From contig NZ_CANPVT010000022.1 of the NCBI RefSeq assembly GCF_947581735.1, positions 1 to 64,000 on the forward strand: a stretch of DNA of 64,000 nt, read 5' to 3'. This document shows, piece by piece, positions 18,720-29,121 of the stretch. The position numbers were made by a program, and so were the translations under genes. Source of the stretch: Candidatus Palauibacter soopunensis (lineage in GTDB: Bacteria; Gemmatimonadota; Gemmatimonadetes; Palauibacterales; Palauibacteraceae). The number at the start of each line of letters is the position of its first letter. Positions within the stretch are counted from its first letter, which is position 1. A model generated the notes under the pieces. The model worked only from the letters and a program-made list of their open reading frames with translations, had not been told where the DNA came from and did not search any database.

Positions 18720-21260
18720 CTAGCGACGGTCTTCGGAAACCTCCTCGGAAACTTCCTCTTCTACCGCAGTCACGGGCATGGCCCGCTTCATTCTGAACGC
18801 ATCGCCGTTCACGACGCCCATGATCAGCGACGAAAGCCTGTAGTCGTCCTCTTCCGCGCCCTCCACGATCGACCGGATCCAGGGCTGGTCGTAGTACTCG
18901 ACGCGGCGGCCGAGCGCGTACGCGGCCAGGTTCTCCGTGAAGTTCCGGAGCAGCGGCAGCGGGCGCTTGAGGAGCGCGTCGACGAGTTCGGGCGGCGTCT
19001 GGACCGGCGTCCCGTCGTAGAAATCGCCGCGCGTGTCGAGCGGCATCCCGTTCTCGCGCAGGCGCCACTTCCCGGTGACGTCGAAGTTGTCCAGCGCGAG
19101 GCCGATCGGGTCCATGAACCGGTGGCAGGACCGGCACGCCGGACTCGCCCGGTGCATCTCCATCCGCTCGCGCGTCGTGAGCAGCCGCCCGTCCATCGAC
19201 TCTTCCGTCTCATCCAGGTCCGGCACCCCCGGCGGGGGCGGCGGGGGCGGCGTCCCGAGCAGCACCTCCATGACCCACTTGCCCCGCAGCACCGGCGACG
19301 TGCGGTTCGCGAGCGAGGTGAGGACGAGGACGCTGCCGTGGCCGAGGATCCCGACGCGCTCGTCGCCGGGATAGCCCACGCGCTGGAAGTCGCGTCCCGC
19401 CACGCCCTCGAACCCGTAGTGATGGGCCAGGCGCTCGTTCACGAACGTGTAGTCCGCCCGGAAGAAATCGAGCAGGCTCCGGTCCTCGCGGATGAGGCTC
19501 TGGAAGAGGAGTTCGGTCTCCCGCTTCATGGCGTCCGCGAGGTTCTCGTCGAAGTTCGGGAAGAAGTTGGGGTCGGGGCGGACCTTGTAGAGATCCTGCA
19601 GCCGCAGCCACTGCGACACGAAGCGCGAACTCAGCGCCTCGGAGCGGGGATCCGCGAGCATGCGCCGCGCCTGCCGCTCCAGTTCGGCGGCGTCGGACAG
19701 CCGTCCATCGACCGCCGCGGCGCGCAGTTCCTCGTCGGGCGGAAGGCCCCAGAGGAAGAACGAGAGCCGCGTGGCGAGGTCGATGTCCTCCAGCGCGTAG
19801 GCCTCGCCGCTCCCGACGCCCTCGGGCTCGCGCTCGAGCCGGAGGACGAAGAAGGGGCTCGCGAGGATCGCCTCGAGGGCCATGCGCACGCCGATTTCGA
19901 ACCCGCCCTGCTCGACGCCCATGTCGTAGAACGTCATCAGGCCGTCCACCTCGCTCGGTTCGAGCGGACGGCGGTACGCGCTGCGCGCGAGATTCGTCAG
20001 GATGCCGCGGGCGCAGGGCCGCTCCTCGTCGGACGACGTGGGACGGCAGGTGAAGATGCGCTGGCGGACCGGCGACTCCGACACGCCGGTCGGGTTGTGC
20101 GGCCCGCCGATGATCACGTCCTGCAGGTGGGGCAGCGTCGTGATTCCGCCGCCTCCCGAGCCGCCGCCGGCGTTGGACCACACGTGCGGCCGGATCAGGT
20201 CCTCGTACGGCCCTTCCTGCTTCCGAATGAAGGCCGCGGAGACGCGGTGCTGCCCGGCGCGGACGAAGACCGGTTCCGTGCCGACGGGCGTGAAGCCGCG
20301 GTCATCCGCTCCGCCGCCGCGCCGCGTGTAGTGGAGGAGCGCGACCCGCTCGCCGTCGATCGAGATGTCGATGTCCTCCATGCGGGAGTTCGCGCCGGAG
20401 GTGAAGACGAGCGAGAAGGTGTATTCGCCATCGGCCGGGAAGGTGTGCTCCACGACCATCCCGCCGCGCGTCCCGAACGGGGCCCCCTCCACGTGGTCCC
20501 ACGGGTGCTGCGAGACGTACTGGGAGTTCTTGTATGTCGTGTTGACCGCGGGAGCGTTGCGGTCGCCCACCGCCATGCGGCTGATCTCGGCCGCCCCGTT
20601 CAGGTAGGCGTCGAGCAGCGTCGGCGAGAGCGCCTGCACGTCCGCGATGTTGTCGAAGTTGGCGCTCATCTGGTCGTTGGGGAGCCACTTCCCCGCGTCG
20701 ACCTCGAGCCCCAGCAGGTCCCGGATCGCCCGCTCGTACTCGGGCCGGTTGAGCCGCTGGAAGGTGCGGCCGCCGGGGTTCGGGTCGAGCGCCGCCGCGT
20801 CGTCGACGAGGGTCTCGAGCGTCTCCACGAGTTCGAGGAGTTCGTCCTCCGGCGGACGGCGCACGCCGGGCGGCGGCATCATGCCGGCGCGCAGCTTGCG
20901 GATCATCTTTTCGGCGGTCTCGGCCTCCTCGTCCGCGGCGTCCACATCGAAGGATTCGAGCGTGAGGTTTCCCGCCAGACGCCGGCTGTTGTGGCAGTTC
21001 GTGCAGACGCCCTGGACGATGTCGTTCGGGTCCGCCGCGACGGGCGTGACGGTCGCCGGGGACGGGGCGGGCGCGTGGACGAACTCCGCGGCCGAACCGA
21101 CGCCGGGCTGGCCAGCGGCTCCGGCCACGGCCGCAACGGACGAGGCGGACGAAGCCTGGCCTTCCTGTGCGGGGAGGCTCGCGGGGGCCGCGAGAACCAG
21201 CGTCAGGGCCGCAACGACCGTGCGGATCACCATCGTTTTGTACGCGTCTTGTCCGGGCAT
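18720..21260 (-). CDS. DUF1592/DUF1588-type c-type cytochrome protein
   Basis: An 846-residue secreted protein. A signal peptide (VVAALTLVLAAPASLPAQ) is followed by a haem c motif CTNCH near residue 86 with a distal GMMPPPG Met region, then the DUF1587, DUF1595, DUF1592, DUF1588 and DUF1585 series (RLNRPEYERAIRDLLGL near 165; LATRLSFFLWGLPPDEEL near 490; CRSCHRFMDPIGLALDNFD near 710). Such proteins are predicted periplasmic cytochromes with an embedded carbohydrate-binding-like domain; their reaction is unknown. First gene of the DUF1592-DUF1552-ankyrin operon. The start could equally be the ATG nine codons later, which fits the signal peptide better; neither has a strong ribosome site. Confidence 0.85.
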   Translation of the reverse strand: MPGQDAYKTMVIRTVVAALTLVLAAPASLPAQEGQASSASSVAAVAGAAGQPGVGSAAEFVHAPAPSPATVTPVAADPNDIVQGVCTNCHNSRRLAGNLTLESFDVDAADEEAETAEKMIRKLRAGMMPPPGVRRPPEDELLELVETLETLVDDAAALDPNPGGRTFQRLNRPEYERAIRDLLGLEVDAGKWLPNDQMSANFDNIADVQALSPTLLDAYLNGAAEISRMAVGDRNAPAVNTTYKNSQYVSQHPWDHVEGAPFGTRGGMVVEHTFPADGEYTFSLVFTSGANSRMEDIDISIDGERVALLHYTRRGGGADDRGFTPVGTEPVFVRAGQHRVSAAFIRKQEGPYEDLIRPHVWSNAGGGSGGGGITTLPHLQDVIIGGPHNPTGVSESPVRQRIFTCRPTSSDEERPCARGILTNLARSAYRRPLEPSEVDGLMTFYDMGVEQGGFEIGVRMALEAILASPFFVLRLEREPEGVGSGEAYALEDIDLATRLSFFLWGLPPDEELRAAAVDGRLSDAAELERQARRMLADPRSEALSSRFVSQWLRLQDLYKVRPDPNFFPNFDENLADAMKRETELLFQSLIREDRSLLDFFRADYTFVNERLAHHYGFEGVAGRDFQRVGYPGDERVGILGHGSVLVLTSLANRTSPVLRGKWVMEVLLGTPPPPPPPGVPDLDETEESMDGRLLTTRERMEMHRASPACRSCHRFMDPIGLALDNFDVTGKWRLRENGMPLDTRGDFYDGTPVQTPPELVDALLKRPLPLLRNFTENLAAYALGRRVEYYDQPWIRSIVEGAEEDDYRLSSLIMGVVNGDAFRMKRAMPVTAVEEEVSEEVSEDRR

Positions 21261-21363
21261 CGGGACCGCTTTTTCGGCCAGTTCGCTATCGGTGCATTAA
21301 AAGATGTATCCGCGTAACACGCTAAACTCGGAACCCGCTGTATGGCAAGCGGCGGGAACCCGT

Positions 21364-22809
21364 TCAGCGGCCGCGCCAGCGCACGGATTCGGGGGTGATC
21401 TCGTCCACGGTTCGGGCCCCGAGCAGCGCCATCGTGCGCCGGAACCCCTCGTCGAACCACTTGAGGACGAGATCCACGCCCCGCTCTCCGCCGGCCCCCA
21501 GCGCGTAGAAGTAGGCCCGGCCCGTCAGACAGGCCTTCGCCCCGAGCGCGACGGCCTTCGCGATGTCGCTTCCGCGGCGGACCCCGCCATCGATGAGGAC
21601 ATCGAGCCGGTCCCCGACCGCTTCCGCGACCGGTTGCAGCAACTCAAGCGTCGGGGGCGCGTCATCGAGTTGCCGTCCGCCGTGGTTCGAGATCACGATC
21701 CCTTCGACGCCGGCGTCCGCCGCGAGGACGGCATCCTCGACCGTCTGGATGCCCTTGATGACGATGGGACCGTCCCAGATCGAGCGCAGCCAGTCCACGT
21801 CATCCCAGGCCAGCTTCGGATCGAACTGCTCGTTCACGTACTGCGCGAGACCCATGGCGTCGACGCCCGCCGCCCCGCCCGCCGCGTCCCGGCTCACGGC
21901 GCTCGAGAAGATGATCGGCTCGGAGGTGAGGAAGTCCCACGTCCAGTCGGGTTTCCGGATCCCGTCGAAGAAGGTGTCGAGGCCGAGTTGCGGCGGGAGC
22001 GTGAAGCCGAGCCGGACGTCGCGCTCCCGCCGCCCGAGCACCGCGACGTCGACGGTGAGGAGGAGCGCCTCGTAGCCGGACTCACGGGCCCGCTCGACGA
22101 GTTCCGCGACGAGACCGCGGTCCTTCCACACGTAGACCTGGAACCACCTGGGGCCGGAGCTGACGGCGGCCACCTCCTCGATCGAGCGGGTGCCGAGCGT
22201 CGAAAGGCTGTAGGTGATCCCCGCGCGCGCCGCTGCCCGGGCCACGGCGAGTTCGCCCTGTGAATCCGCGATGCGGCTGAACCCGGTGGGGGCCAGGATG
22301 AGCGGCAGCGGCTGGCGTCGGCCCAGCACCGTCACGCCGGGATCCACGTTCGTCACATCCCGCAGGACGCGCGGCCGGAACTCGAGCCGGTGGAACGCGT
22401 TACAGTTCCGCGCCTGGGTCCGCTCGTCCTCCGCCGCGCCGTCGATGTAGCCGAATACGCCGCGCGGGAGCCGGCGCCGGGCGACGTCCCGCAGGTCCTC
22501 GACGCTCGCGCAGCGGCCGAGCCGGCGTGCGACGGGACTCAGCTCGAACTTTCTGAAGCGGACGACGGAGCGCAGCGTCCTCAGCATCGAGACCTCCGAG
22601 ACTCCGAACACCGCGGCAAAAAGCGTCCCGCCGGCAAGGCCGAGGATGGCGAGCACCGGCGGCCAAATGTCGACGAGGGATGCCATGGGAAGTCCCCCCG
22701 GCAGCGTGTCGGCGAGGATCTCGATGACCGCCCCGACGAACGCTCCGGCGAGGGCCCACAGCAGGGCCACCCGGGCGATCCCGCGGATGTGCCTGCGCCG
22801 CTTCGTCAT
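21364..22809 (-). CDS. Membrane-anchored FMN-dependent alpha-hydroxy-acid oxidase/dehydrogenase
   Basis: A 481-residue enzyme of the lactate dehydrogenase (LldD)/glycolate oxidase family, oxidising an L-2-hydroxy acid to the 2-oxo acid with FMN. The catalytic stretch SNHGGRQLDD lies near residue 373 and IDGGVRRGSDIAKAVALGA near 410; the FMN-site opening FGYIDGAAEDE is near 120. Unlike typical 380-residue members, about 90 residues are added at the N-terminus with two hydrophobic helices (ALLWALAGAFVGAVIEIL and ILGLAGGTLFAAVFGV), which should anchor it in the membrane, perhaps for electron transfer to quinone. Substrate not deducible. It ends the window's 22-28 kb minus-strand block. Confidence 0.85.
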   Translation of the reverse strand: MTKRRRHIRGIARVALLWALAGAFVGAVIEILADTLPGGLPMASLVDIWPPVLAILGLAGGTLFAAVFGVSEVSMLRTLRSVVRFRKFELSPVARRLGRCASVEDLRDVARRRLPRGVFGYIDGAAEDERTQARNCNAFHRLEFRPRVLRDVTNVDPGVTVLGRRQPLPLILAPTGFSRIADSQGELAVARAAARAGITYSLSTLGTRSIEEVAAVSSGPRWFQVYVWKDRGLVAELVERARESGYEALLLTVDVAVLGRRERDVRLGFTLPPQLGLDTFFDGIRKPDWTWDFLTSEPIIFSSAVSRDAAGGAAGVDAMGLAQYVNEQFDPKLAWDDVDWLRSIWDGPIVIKGIQTVEDAVLAADAGVEGIVISNHGGRQLDDAPPTLELLQPVAEAVGDRLDVLIDGGVRRGSDIAKAVALGAKACLTGRAYFYALGAGGERGVDLVLKWFDEGFRRTMALLGARTVDEITPESVRWRGR

Positions 22810-22819
22810 GTTCGCTTCG

Positions 22820-24232
22820 TCATGTCTGCCTCCCGACCTGGGCGTCGGCTTCGATCTCGACCCGGTATCCTGACCCGATGAGACCGGCCTGGACCAGCGT
22901 GTTGGCGGGCCGGATATGGCCGAAACGCCGGCCGTGCGCGCGGGCCACGGGCTCCCAGTCCGCCAGTTCCGGCACGAAGATCCGGGTCCGGGTCACGTTC
23001 TCGAGGCGTCCGCCCAGCGCCTCGATCGCCCCCTCGATCTTGTCGATGACGAAGTGCGTCTGCGAGGCTGGGTCGTCGCCGCCGACCAGCCGGTCCCCGT
23101 GCGTGGCCGTCGTCCCGGAGACCGCGATGTGGTCGCCCGTCCGCACGGCCCGGCTGTAGCCGGCGAGATCCTCCCACACCGTGCCGGAGTCCACGCGCGT
23201 CCGGCCGCCGCTCCCGGTGCGGACGGGATACGGCGGCGGAAACTCGTCCACGTGATGGCTGAGGTCGCCCGCCGCCGTCAGGTAGGGCGGTCGCCGATAC
23301 TCATCCCCGCAGTCTCCCGGAATCGGATCCAGCGCCCCGCTCGCCACCGCCAGCGTTTTTCGGTCTGCCGCGTCGAGCTTCAGCGACGAGAGGCGCAGGT
23401 TGTCGGCGATGTGCGCGCGACGCCCCAGCCGCGCGCCGATGATCACGCCCGCCACCGCGGGCCGGTCGAGGATGGCGCGCGCCGCGACGTTCGCCATCGA
23501 GACGCCGTGCTTCTGCGCCACCGCCCGGACCGCCGCGAGCAGCGTCTGCAGCCGGCCCCAGCCGCCCGCCGCCTCGACGAAGCGGCGGTACTTCATCTCG
23601 GACCACGTCTTCACCCCGTCCGGCCCCGGGTCTTCCACGTCGAACCAGCGCTCGGTCAGGAGGCCGCCCGCCAGCGTTCCGTAGGCGAGGAGCTGGACCC
23701 CGTGCGCGAGACAGACCTCCGTCATGGCGTCCGCGGCGCGTCCGTCGAGGAGGGAGAACGAAACCTGGTTCGAGACCACTTCGATGCCGGTATGGAGGAC
23801 CATGTCGAGGTGGACGGCGTCGAAGTTCGTGAGTCCGAGGTGCCGGATCAGTCCTTCGTCCTTCAGTTCCTGGAGGGCGAACAGGCAGTCGAGCCAGCTC
23901 GGATCCGCGTAGCGCCAGGCGTGGAACTGAAGGAGGTCGATCGCATCCGCGCGCAGCCGGTCGAGAGACCGCTCCACGGCCTCGCGCACCGTCGCCGGCG
24001 TGTGCGCGCCCGGAGCGGGCGTCCACTTGGTGAGGAGCTGCAGGTCTCCGTCCCGATGCGGGGCGCGGGACGCGCACGCCCCGGCGATCTCCTCGGCCGA
24101 ACCGTAGTGGTCCGCCATGTCGAACGTCGTGAAGCCCGCCTGGCTGTACGCGTCCATCGCGCCCGCGGCGACCCCGACGTCGATCGGGCCCTCGCGTTCC
24201 AGGTCGGCGACCTGCCACAGTCCGGTCAACAC
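22820..24232 (-). CDS. Aldo/keto reductase fused to a RidA-family domain
   Basis: A 470-residue two-domain protein. Residues 1-315 are an aldo/keto reductase with DMADHYG (catalytic Tyr near 44), LLTKW (Lys near 68), LLQFHAW (His near 102) and a C-terminal IIGAR NADPH-binding segment near 275. Residues ~350-470 are a RidA/YjgF/YER057c domain (AVSGTTATHGD...VTRTRIFV...RPANTLVQAGL), whose classical members deaminate reactive enamines and imines. Fusion suggests reduction and imine clean-up of the same metabolite. The start is a GTG at 24232, only 43 bases behind the permease stop; the preceding in-frame residues (LEISR) are AKR-like, so a non-standard earlier start is possible. Confidence 0.82.
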   Translation of the reverse strand: MLTGLWQVADLEREGPIDVGVAAGAMDAYSQAGFTTFDMADHYGSAEEIAGACASRAPHRDGDLQLLTKWTPAPGAHTPATVREAVERSLDRLRADAIDLLQFHAWRYADPSWLDCLFALQELKDEGLIRHLGLTNFDAVHLDMVLHTGIEVVSNQVSFSLLDGRAADAMTEVCLAHGVQLLAYGTLAGGLLTERWFDVEDPGPDGVKTWSEMKYRRFVEAAGGWGRLQTLLAAVRAVAQKHGVSMANVAARAILDRPAVAGVIIGARLGRRAHIADNLRLSSLKLDAADRKTLAVASGALDPIPGDCGDEYRRPPYLTAAGDLSHHVDEFPPPYPVRTGSGGRTRVDSGTVWEDLAGYSRAVRTGDHIAVSGTTATHGDRLVGGDDPASQTHFVIDKIEGAIEALGGRLENVTRTRIFVPELADWEPVARAHGRRFGHIRPANTLVQAGLIGSGYRVEIEADAQVGRQT

Positions 24233-24275
24233 CCGCGAGATCTCCAGGCCGGGAGCCAGTTCCCGGCGCTCCGGC

Positions 24276-25826
24276 CTACTCAGGCGGCAGCTCGCGGAAG
24301 AGGCGGTCGACGTCCGTCCCGGAGGCCCGCAGCGTTCGCATCTTCCGGATGTAGATGAGCGATCCCAGCGCCATGACGCCGATCCAGAGCGGCGTGGAGT
24401 GGAAATACCACGCCGCGACGTCCGCCGTGAGGTCCTTCCGCAGGTGGGTCACAAGAAACGTCCCCAGCAGCACGATTCCCGCCACGCACACGCACGTGCG
24501 CGCCGCCGGGCCGCGGAGCACGCGGAAGTTCGCGGCGATCTCCGGGCTCCGCCACGGGAGGACGAGCACGGAGACGCACATGAGGAGGAAGTTGACGAGC
24601 ATCGACGTGACCATGATGTCGACGCCGAGGAAGAAGTCCCCCGCGAATTCGCTGCCGACGATCGCGACGGAGGCCAGCGCGGTCGAGAGGAGGATCGCGG
24701 CGTGCGGCGTGCGGTGTGTCGGGTGCACCCGGGCGAGGCCCGAGGGAAAGATCCCGTCCTCGGCCCACGCGAAGACGAGACGCGAGACGGAGAGGATCAT
24801 CGCCGGCAGGTCGTTGATCAGGGCGATCGCGGCCCCCGCCACGATGAGCACCGTCCACCACGGCGGGAGCACGTACCCTAGGAGTCCGGGAGCAGTGAGG
24901 TCCTGTTCCTGCGCCCGCGCCCACACGAACTCCCACGGGACCGTGTGATAGACGGCGGCCGTGAAGAGCAGGTAGTAGGCGCCCACGATGAAGACCGCGA
25001 GGCCGATCGCGAGGGGGAGCGCCCGGTTCGGATTCCGTGCCTCGCCGCCCGCCTGCGCGATCGCGTCGAAGCCGACGAAGCTGGCGAAGAGGAGGCCGGA
25101 GGCGGCGAGAAAGCCGGCCGGGCCGAGCGGCGGTGGCGTGGCCGCCGGCACCTCCACGCCTTCGCTTGCGAGCAGCGCCGCCGCGAAGTCGCCCTGGTCG
25201 AACGAGAACCCGGCCACGATGACGATCGCGCCGAGCGCGAACATGACGACCATGAGCGGCACCACGGTGCGTTCGTAGGCCCGGAGCCCGCGCAGGTTCA
25301 CCCACGCGAACGCCCACAGCATCGCGAGCGCCAGAGCCACACGGACCGCACCCGTGTCCAGCGCGCCGGCCAGCCCCGCCATCCCCAGTGCGCCCGCGAT
25401 GTCGCGCAGGAACGGGACGATGAGATAGGAGACGACCCCGATGACGATGGAGAGGCCGAACCACTGCGAGAAGCTCGCCACGAAGCCCCAGTACGGACCG
25501 AGCGCCCGGCTCGCGAAGACGTAGCTCCCTCCGGCCCGCGGCATGGCCGAAGCGAGGATCGCGTAGGCGAGCCCCGCGAGGACGGCCGGCAAGGCGCCGA
25601 ACGCGAACGCCGGGAGCACGTTCTCCGCGATCCCGGGCACGTTCCGCTGGATCATGACGGGAACCACGTTGATCCCGGCGCCCAGCATCGAGCAGATCCC
25701 CGTCGCCGCCAGCCCCCACAGTCCGAGTTGGCGCGCGAGTCCCGTTCCGCCGGCTCCCGCGGTCCCCGTGCCCGCCGTGTCTCCGTTCGCCGTCGTCAGA
25801 CTTCCTCCCCCGCGAGGAACATCCAC
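24276..25826 (-). CDS. APC-family amino acid permease
   Basis: A 516-residue inner-membrane transporter with about 12-13 hydrophobic helices. The family signature [22 protein letters not shown] lies in helix 1 (residues 35-55), and [23 protein letters not shown] near 250 is the conserved helix 6-7 segment of APC permeases. Cytoplasmic N- and C-termini are likely. It overlaps the end of PEP synthase by 31 bases, so it is probably co-transcribed with it, and the AKR-RidA gene follows. Substrate is likely an amino acid or amine; the sequence does not say which. Confidence 0.85.
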   Translation of the reverse strand: MDVPRGGGSLTTANGDTAGTGTAGAGGTGLARQLGLWGLAATGICSMLGAGINVVPVMIQRNVPGIAENVLPAFAFGALPAVLAGLAYAILASAMPRAGGSYVFASRALGPYWGFVASFSQWFGLSIVIGVVSYLIVPFLRDIAGALGMAGLAGALDTGAVRVALALAMLWAFAWVNLRGLRAYERTVVPLMVVMFALGAIVIVAGFSFDQGDFAAALLASEGVEVPAATPPPLGPAGFLAASGLLFASFVGFDAIAQAGGEARNPNRALPLAIGLAVFIVGAYYLLFTAAVYHTVPWEFVWARAQEQDLTAPGLLGYVLPPWWTVLIVAGAAIALINDLPAMILSVSRLVFAWAEDGIFPSGLARVHPTHRTPHAAILLSTALASVAIVGSEFAGDFFLGVDIMVTSMLVNFLLMCVSVLVLPWRSPEIAANFRVLRGPAARTCVCVAGIVLLGTFLVTHLRKDLTADVAAWYFHSTPLWIGVMALGSLIYIRKMRTLRASGTDVDRLFRELPPE

Positions 25827-28243
25827 GTCTCGACGGCGGTGTCCGGATTGAGCGACATGCTCTCGATCCCCTCCTCCACGAGCCAGCGTGCGAGATCGGG
25901 GTGGTCCGACGGTCCCTGCCCGCAGATCCCGATGTACTTGCCCGCCTTCGCGCAGGCGCGGATCGCCATCGAGAGCGTCGCCTTCACGGCCGCGTCGCGC
26001 TCATCGAAGATGTCGGCGATGAGCCCGGAGTCGCGGTCGAGGCCGAGGGTGAGCTGCGTCATGTCGTTCGACCCGATCGACATCCCGTCGAAGTGCTCGA
26101 GGAACTCGTCCGCGAGCAGGGCGTTCGAGGGAAGCTCGCACATCATGATGAGCTGCAGGCCGTCCTCCCCGCGGGCGAGGCCGTTCTCCGCCAGGAGGTC
26201 GACGACCCCCCGCGCCTCCGCAACCGTGCGGACGAAGGGGACCATCAGCCACACGTTGTCGAGTCCGATCCTCCGGCGGACCCGGCGCAGTGCCCGGCAC
26301 TCGAGTTCGAAGGCGGGCCCGAAGCTCTCCGACACGTAGCGGGACGCGCCGCGGAAGCCGAGCATCGGGTTCTCCTCGTACGGCTCGTAGCGCCGGCCGC
26401 CGATGAGATCCGCGTATTCGTTCGACTTGAAGTCGGACAGCCGCACGATGACGGGCTCGGGGGCGAAGGCCGCGGCGATCGTGGCGACCCCTTCCGTGAG
26501 TTTCTCGACGTAGAATTCGACCGGATCCGCGTAGCCGGCGTGCTGGACCCGGATGTCCCCCTGGAGTTCGTCCGGCAGGTTTTCGAAGTCGAGCAGGGCC
26601 TGCGGATGGACGCCGATCATGCGGTTGATGATGAACTCGAGCCGGGCGAGGCCCACCCCGTGGTTGGGGATCGAGGCGAAGTCGAACGCCCGGTCCGGGT
26701 TCCCCACGTTGAGCATGATCTTGACCGGGATCTCCGGCATGGCGCCGAGGCGGATCTCTCCCTCCTCGAAGTCGAGCAATCCTTCGTACACGTAGCCCGC
26801 GTCGCCTTCGGCGCAGGACACCGTCACGTCCCCGGCCTCCGCGAGCTGCGCCGTCGCGTCGCCGCAGCCGACGACCGCGGGGATGCCGAGTTCCCGCGCG
26901 ATGATCGCCGCGTGGCAGGTGCGGCCGCCGCGATTCGTGACGATGGCGGCGGACTGCTTCATCATCGGTTCCCAGTCCGGGTCCGTCATGTCCGTGACGA
27001 GCACGTCGCCGCGCCGGAAGCGCGCGATCTCCGAGGCGGACTCGATGACGCACGCCGGACCGCCCCCGATCCGGCCGCCGATGCTGCGCCCCTCGGCGAG
27101 CACCCGGCCCCGCTCCTTGAGCGTGAAGCGGGAGATGACTCCGCCCGCGCGACTCTGCACGGTTTCCGGACGCGCCTGCAGGATCCTCAGCGCGCCGTCG
27201 ATGCCATCCCGGGCCCACTCGATGTCCATGGGACGGCCGTAGTGGTCCTCGATCAGGAGCGCCTGGCGAGCCAGTTCGTGCACCTCGTCGTCCGTGAGCG
27301 AGAAGCGGAGCCGGTCCTCCTCCGGGACCTCGACCGTCCGGACGGACTCGGCTTCGTCCCCGGCCGCCGCTCCCGATCCGGCCTCGGAGCCGGCCTCCGA
27401 TCCGGCGTAGACGAGCTTGATCGCCTTGCCCCCGAGGTTTCGGCGCAGGATCGCATGGCGGCCGGCGCGCAGGGCCGGCTTGTAGACGTAGAACTCGTCC
27501 GGGTTCACGCCCCCCTGCACGACCGTTTCTCCGAGACCGTACGCGCTCGTGATGAACACGACGTCCCGGAACCCCGACTCGGTATCCAGCGTGAACATCA
27601 CCCCGCTCGAGCCCTTGTCCGCGCGCGCCATGCGCTGGACGCCGACGGAGAGGGCCACGTCGCGGTGCGCGAACCCCTGGTGCACCCGGTAGGCGATCGC
27701 CCGGTCGCTGAACAGCGAGCCATAGACGTGATGTACCGCCCGCAGCACCGCGTCGACCCCGCGGACGTTGAGCAGCGTGTCCTGCTGCCCGGCGAAGGAG
27801 GCTTCGGGAAGATCTTCGGCCGTGGCCGAGGAGCGCACCGCGACGGAGATGTCGCCGCCGGACGCGCCGCCGTCGGCGCCGAGTTCGCGGTAGGCCGACT
27901 CGATCCGGGCGGCGAGTCCCGGCGGGAGCGGCGTATCGGCGATCCAGCCCCGGATCTCGCGACCCGCACCGGCAAGCGCCCCCAGATCCTCGACGTCCAG
28001 GGTATCGAGCGAAGCGTGGATGCGTTCTCCGAGTTCGCCGGAGAGGAAGTCGCGGTACGCCAGGGCCGTGATCGCGAAGCCGCCCGGGACATCAACGCCC
28101 GCCGCGGAGAGGTGAGAGATCATCTCGCCGAGCGATGCGTTCTTCCCCCCTACCGATTCGAGATCGGCGAGTCCGATCGACTCGAATGGCGCGATATACG
28201 AGGCTGAATGCGCGGGCAAGGCGGCTCCGGGCGGTTGTCTCAA
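25796..28243 (-). CDS. ppsA: Phosphoenolpyruvate synthase
   Basis: An 815-residue cytoplasmic enzyme converting pyruvate, ATP and water to PEP, AMP and phosphate, the gluconeogenic entry step. The ATP-grasp-like N-terminal domain opens with [12 protein letters not shown] and has [21 protein letters not shown] near 130. The phosphohistidine is in [15 protein letters not shown] near residue 443. The PEP-binding barrel shows [12 protein letters not shown] near 640 and [18 protein letters not shown] near 725, with [15 protein letters not shown] near 775. A low-complexity Gly/Ser/Glu insert sits at about residues 275-300. The start appears to be a TTG at 28243, uncertain. The regulator gene ppsR diverges 29 bases away. 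Confidence 0.92.
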   Translation of the reverse strand: MRQPPGAALPAHSASYIAPFESIGLADLESVGGKNASLGEMISHLSAAGVDVPGGFAITALAYRDFLSGELGERIHASLDTLDVEDLGALAGAGREIRGWIADTPLPPGLAARIESAYRELGADGGASGGDISVAVRSSATAEDLPEASFAGQQDTLLNVRGVDAVLRAVHHVYGSLFSDRAIAYRVHQGFAHRDVALSVGVQRMARADKGSSGVMFTLDTESGFRDVVFITSAYGLGETVVQGGVNPDEFYVYKPALRAGRHAILRRNLGGKAIKLVYAGSEAGSEAGSGAAAGDEAESVRTVEVPEEDRLRFSLTDDEVHELARQALLIEDHYGRPMDIEWARDGIDGALRILQARPETVQSRAGGVISRFTLKERGRVLAEGRSIGGRIGGGPACVIESASEIARFRRGDVLVTDMTDPDWEPMMKQSAAIVTNRGGRTCHAAIIARELGIPAVVGCGDATAQLAEAGDVTVSCAEGDAGYVYEGLLDFEEGEIRLGAMPEIPVKIMLNVGNPDRAFDFASIPNHGVGLARLEFIINRMIGVHPQALLDFENLPDELQGDIRVQHAGYADPVEFYVEKLTEGVATIAAAFAPEPVIVRLSDFKSNEYADLIGGRRYEPYEENPMLGFRGASRYVSESFGPAFELECRALRRVRRRIGLDNVWLMVPFVRTVAEARGVVDLLAENGLARGEDGLQLIMMCELPSNALLADEFLEHFDGMSIGSNDMTQLTLGLDRDSGLIADIFDERDAAVKATLSMAIRACAKAGKYIGICGQGPSDHPDLARWLVEEGIESMSLNPDTAVETWMFLAGEEV

Positions 28244-28272
28244 GCCAATCGAAGCGGGAGAATCAGCGTACG

Positions 28273-29109
28273 ATGACCCAGCGAACGGTTTTCTTCGTTT
28301 CGGACCACTCGGGCGTCACGGCCGAGACCCTCGGCCACAGCCTGATCGCGCAGTTCGACGCCCTCGACTTCACGAAAATCACCGTACCATTCGTCTCCAC
28401 CGTCGACAAGGCGAAACGGGCCGCCAGGAACATCAACACCACGGCGCGCGTGCAGGGCTCGCCCCCCATCGTCTTCAGCACCCTCGTGAAGGAGGACGTG
28501 CGCGACACCGTCCGGGAAATCGTTGAGGAGACCGATGCCCTCTTCCTTGACTTCTTCGACTCCTTTCTCGACCCGCTCGAGAAGGAATTCGGCCACAAGT
28601 CGCAGCACGCCATGGGCGTGTCCCACGGCATCCAGAACTACCGGGAATACGACCGCCGCATCGAGGCGATGAACTTCGCGCTGTCTCACGATGACGGCTC
28701 GAACCCGGAGGGATACGACCGGGCCGACCTCGTACTGGTCGGCGTGTCGAGATCCGGCAAGACCCCGACCTGCCTCTATCTCGCGCTCCAGTACGGCGTG
28801 TTCGCCGCGAACTACCCTCTCACGGGAAGCGATCTGGAGGAGCGGCGGATTCCACCCCCTCTCTTCGACCACCGGGACAAGATCTACGGGCTCACGATCG
28901 AGCCCCACCGCCTGGGGGAACTGCGGAGCGCGCGCGGCATCGGCCGCCGCTACGCCTCGCCCCGCCAGGTGAGTTTCGAAATCCGTCAGGCGCAGTCGCT
29001 GTTCGAGCGCCTCGACATCCCGTTCATCGACGCAACGCGCTGCTCGATCGAGGAACTGGCGAGCCGGATCCTCGACGCGACGCGCCTCGAGCGGCGCACG
29101 ACATCGTAA
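28273..29109 (+). CDS. ppsR: PEP synthase regulatory protein (kinase/pyrophosphorylase, DUF299)
   Basis: A 278-residue bifunctional ADP-dependent protein kinase and Pi-dependent pyrophosphorylase that switches PEP synthase off and on by phosphorylating a threonine next to the catalytic histidine. The family opening [18 protein letters not shown] is at residues 7-24 and the P-loop [15 protein letters not shown] near 156, followed by ANYPL. It is divergent from ppsA with a 29-bp gap, the arrangement known in Escherichia coli, so the assignment is strong. The ATG at 28273 is chosen because the family motif follows at once; the longer frame upstream lies over the ppsA start. Confidence 0.93.
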   Translation: MTQRTVFFVSDHSGVTAETLGHSLIAQFDALDFTKITVPFVSTVDKAKRAARNINTTARVQGSPPIVFSTLVKEDVRDTVREIVEETDALFLDFFDSFLDPLEKEFGHKSQHAMGVSHGIQNYREYDRRIEAMNFALSHDDGSNPEGYDRADLVLVGVSRSGKTPTCLYLALQYGVFAANYPLTGSDLEERRIPPPLFDHRDKIYGLTIEPHRLGELRSARGIGRRYASPRQVSFEIRQAQSLFERLDIPFIDATRCSIEELASRILDATRLERRTTS

Positions 29110-29121
29110 GGAGGTACCACC

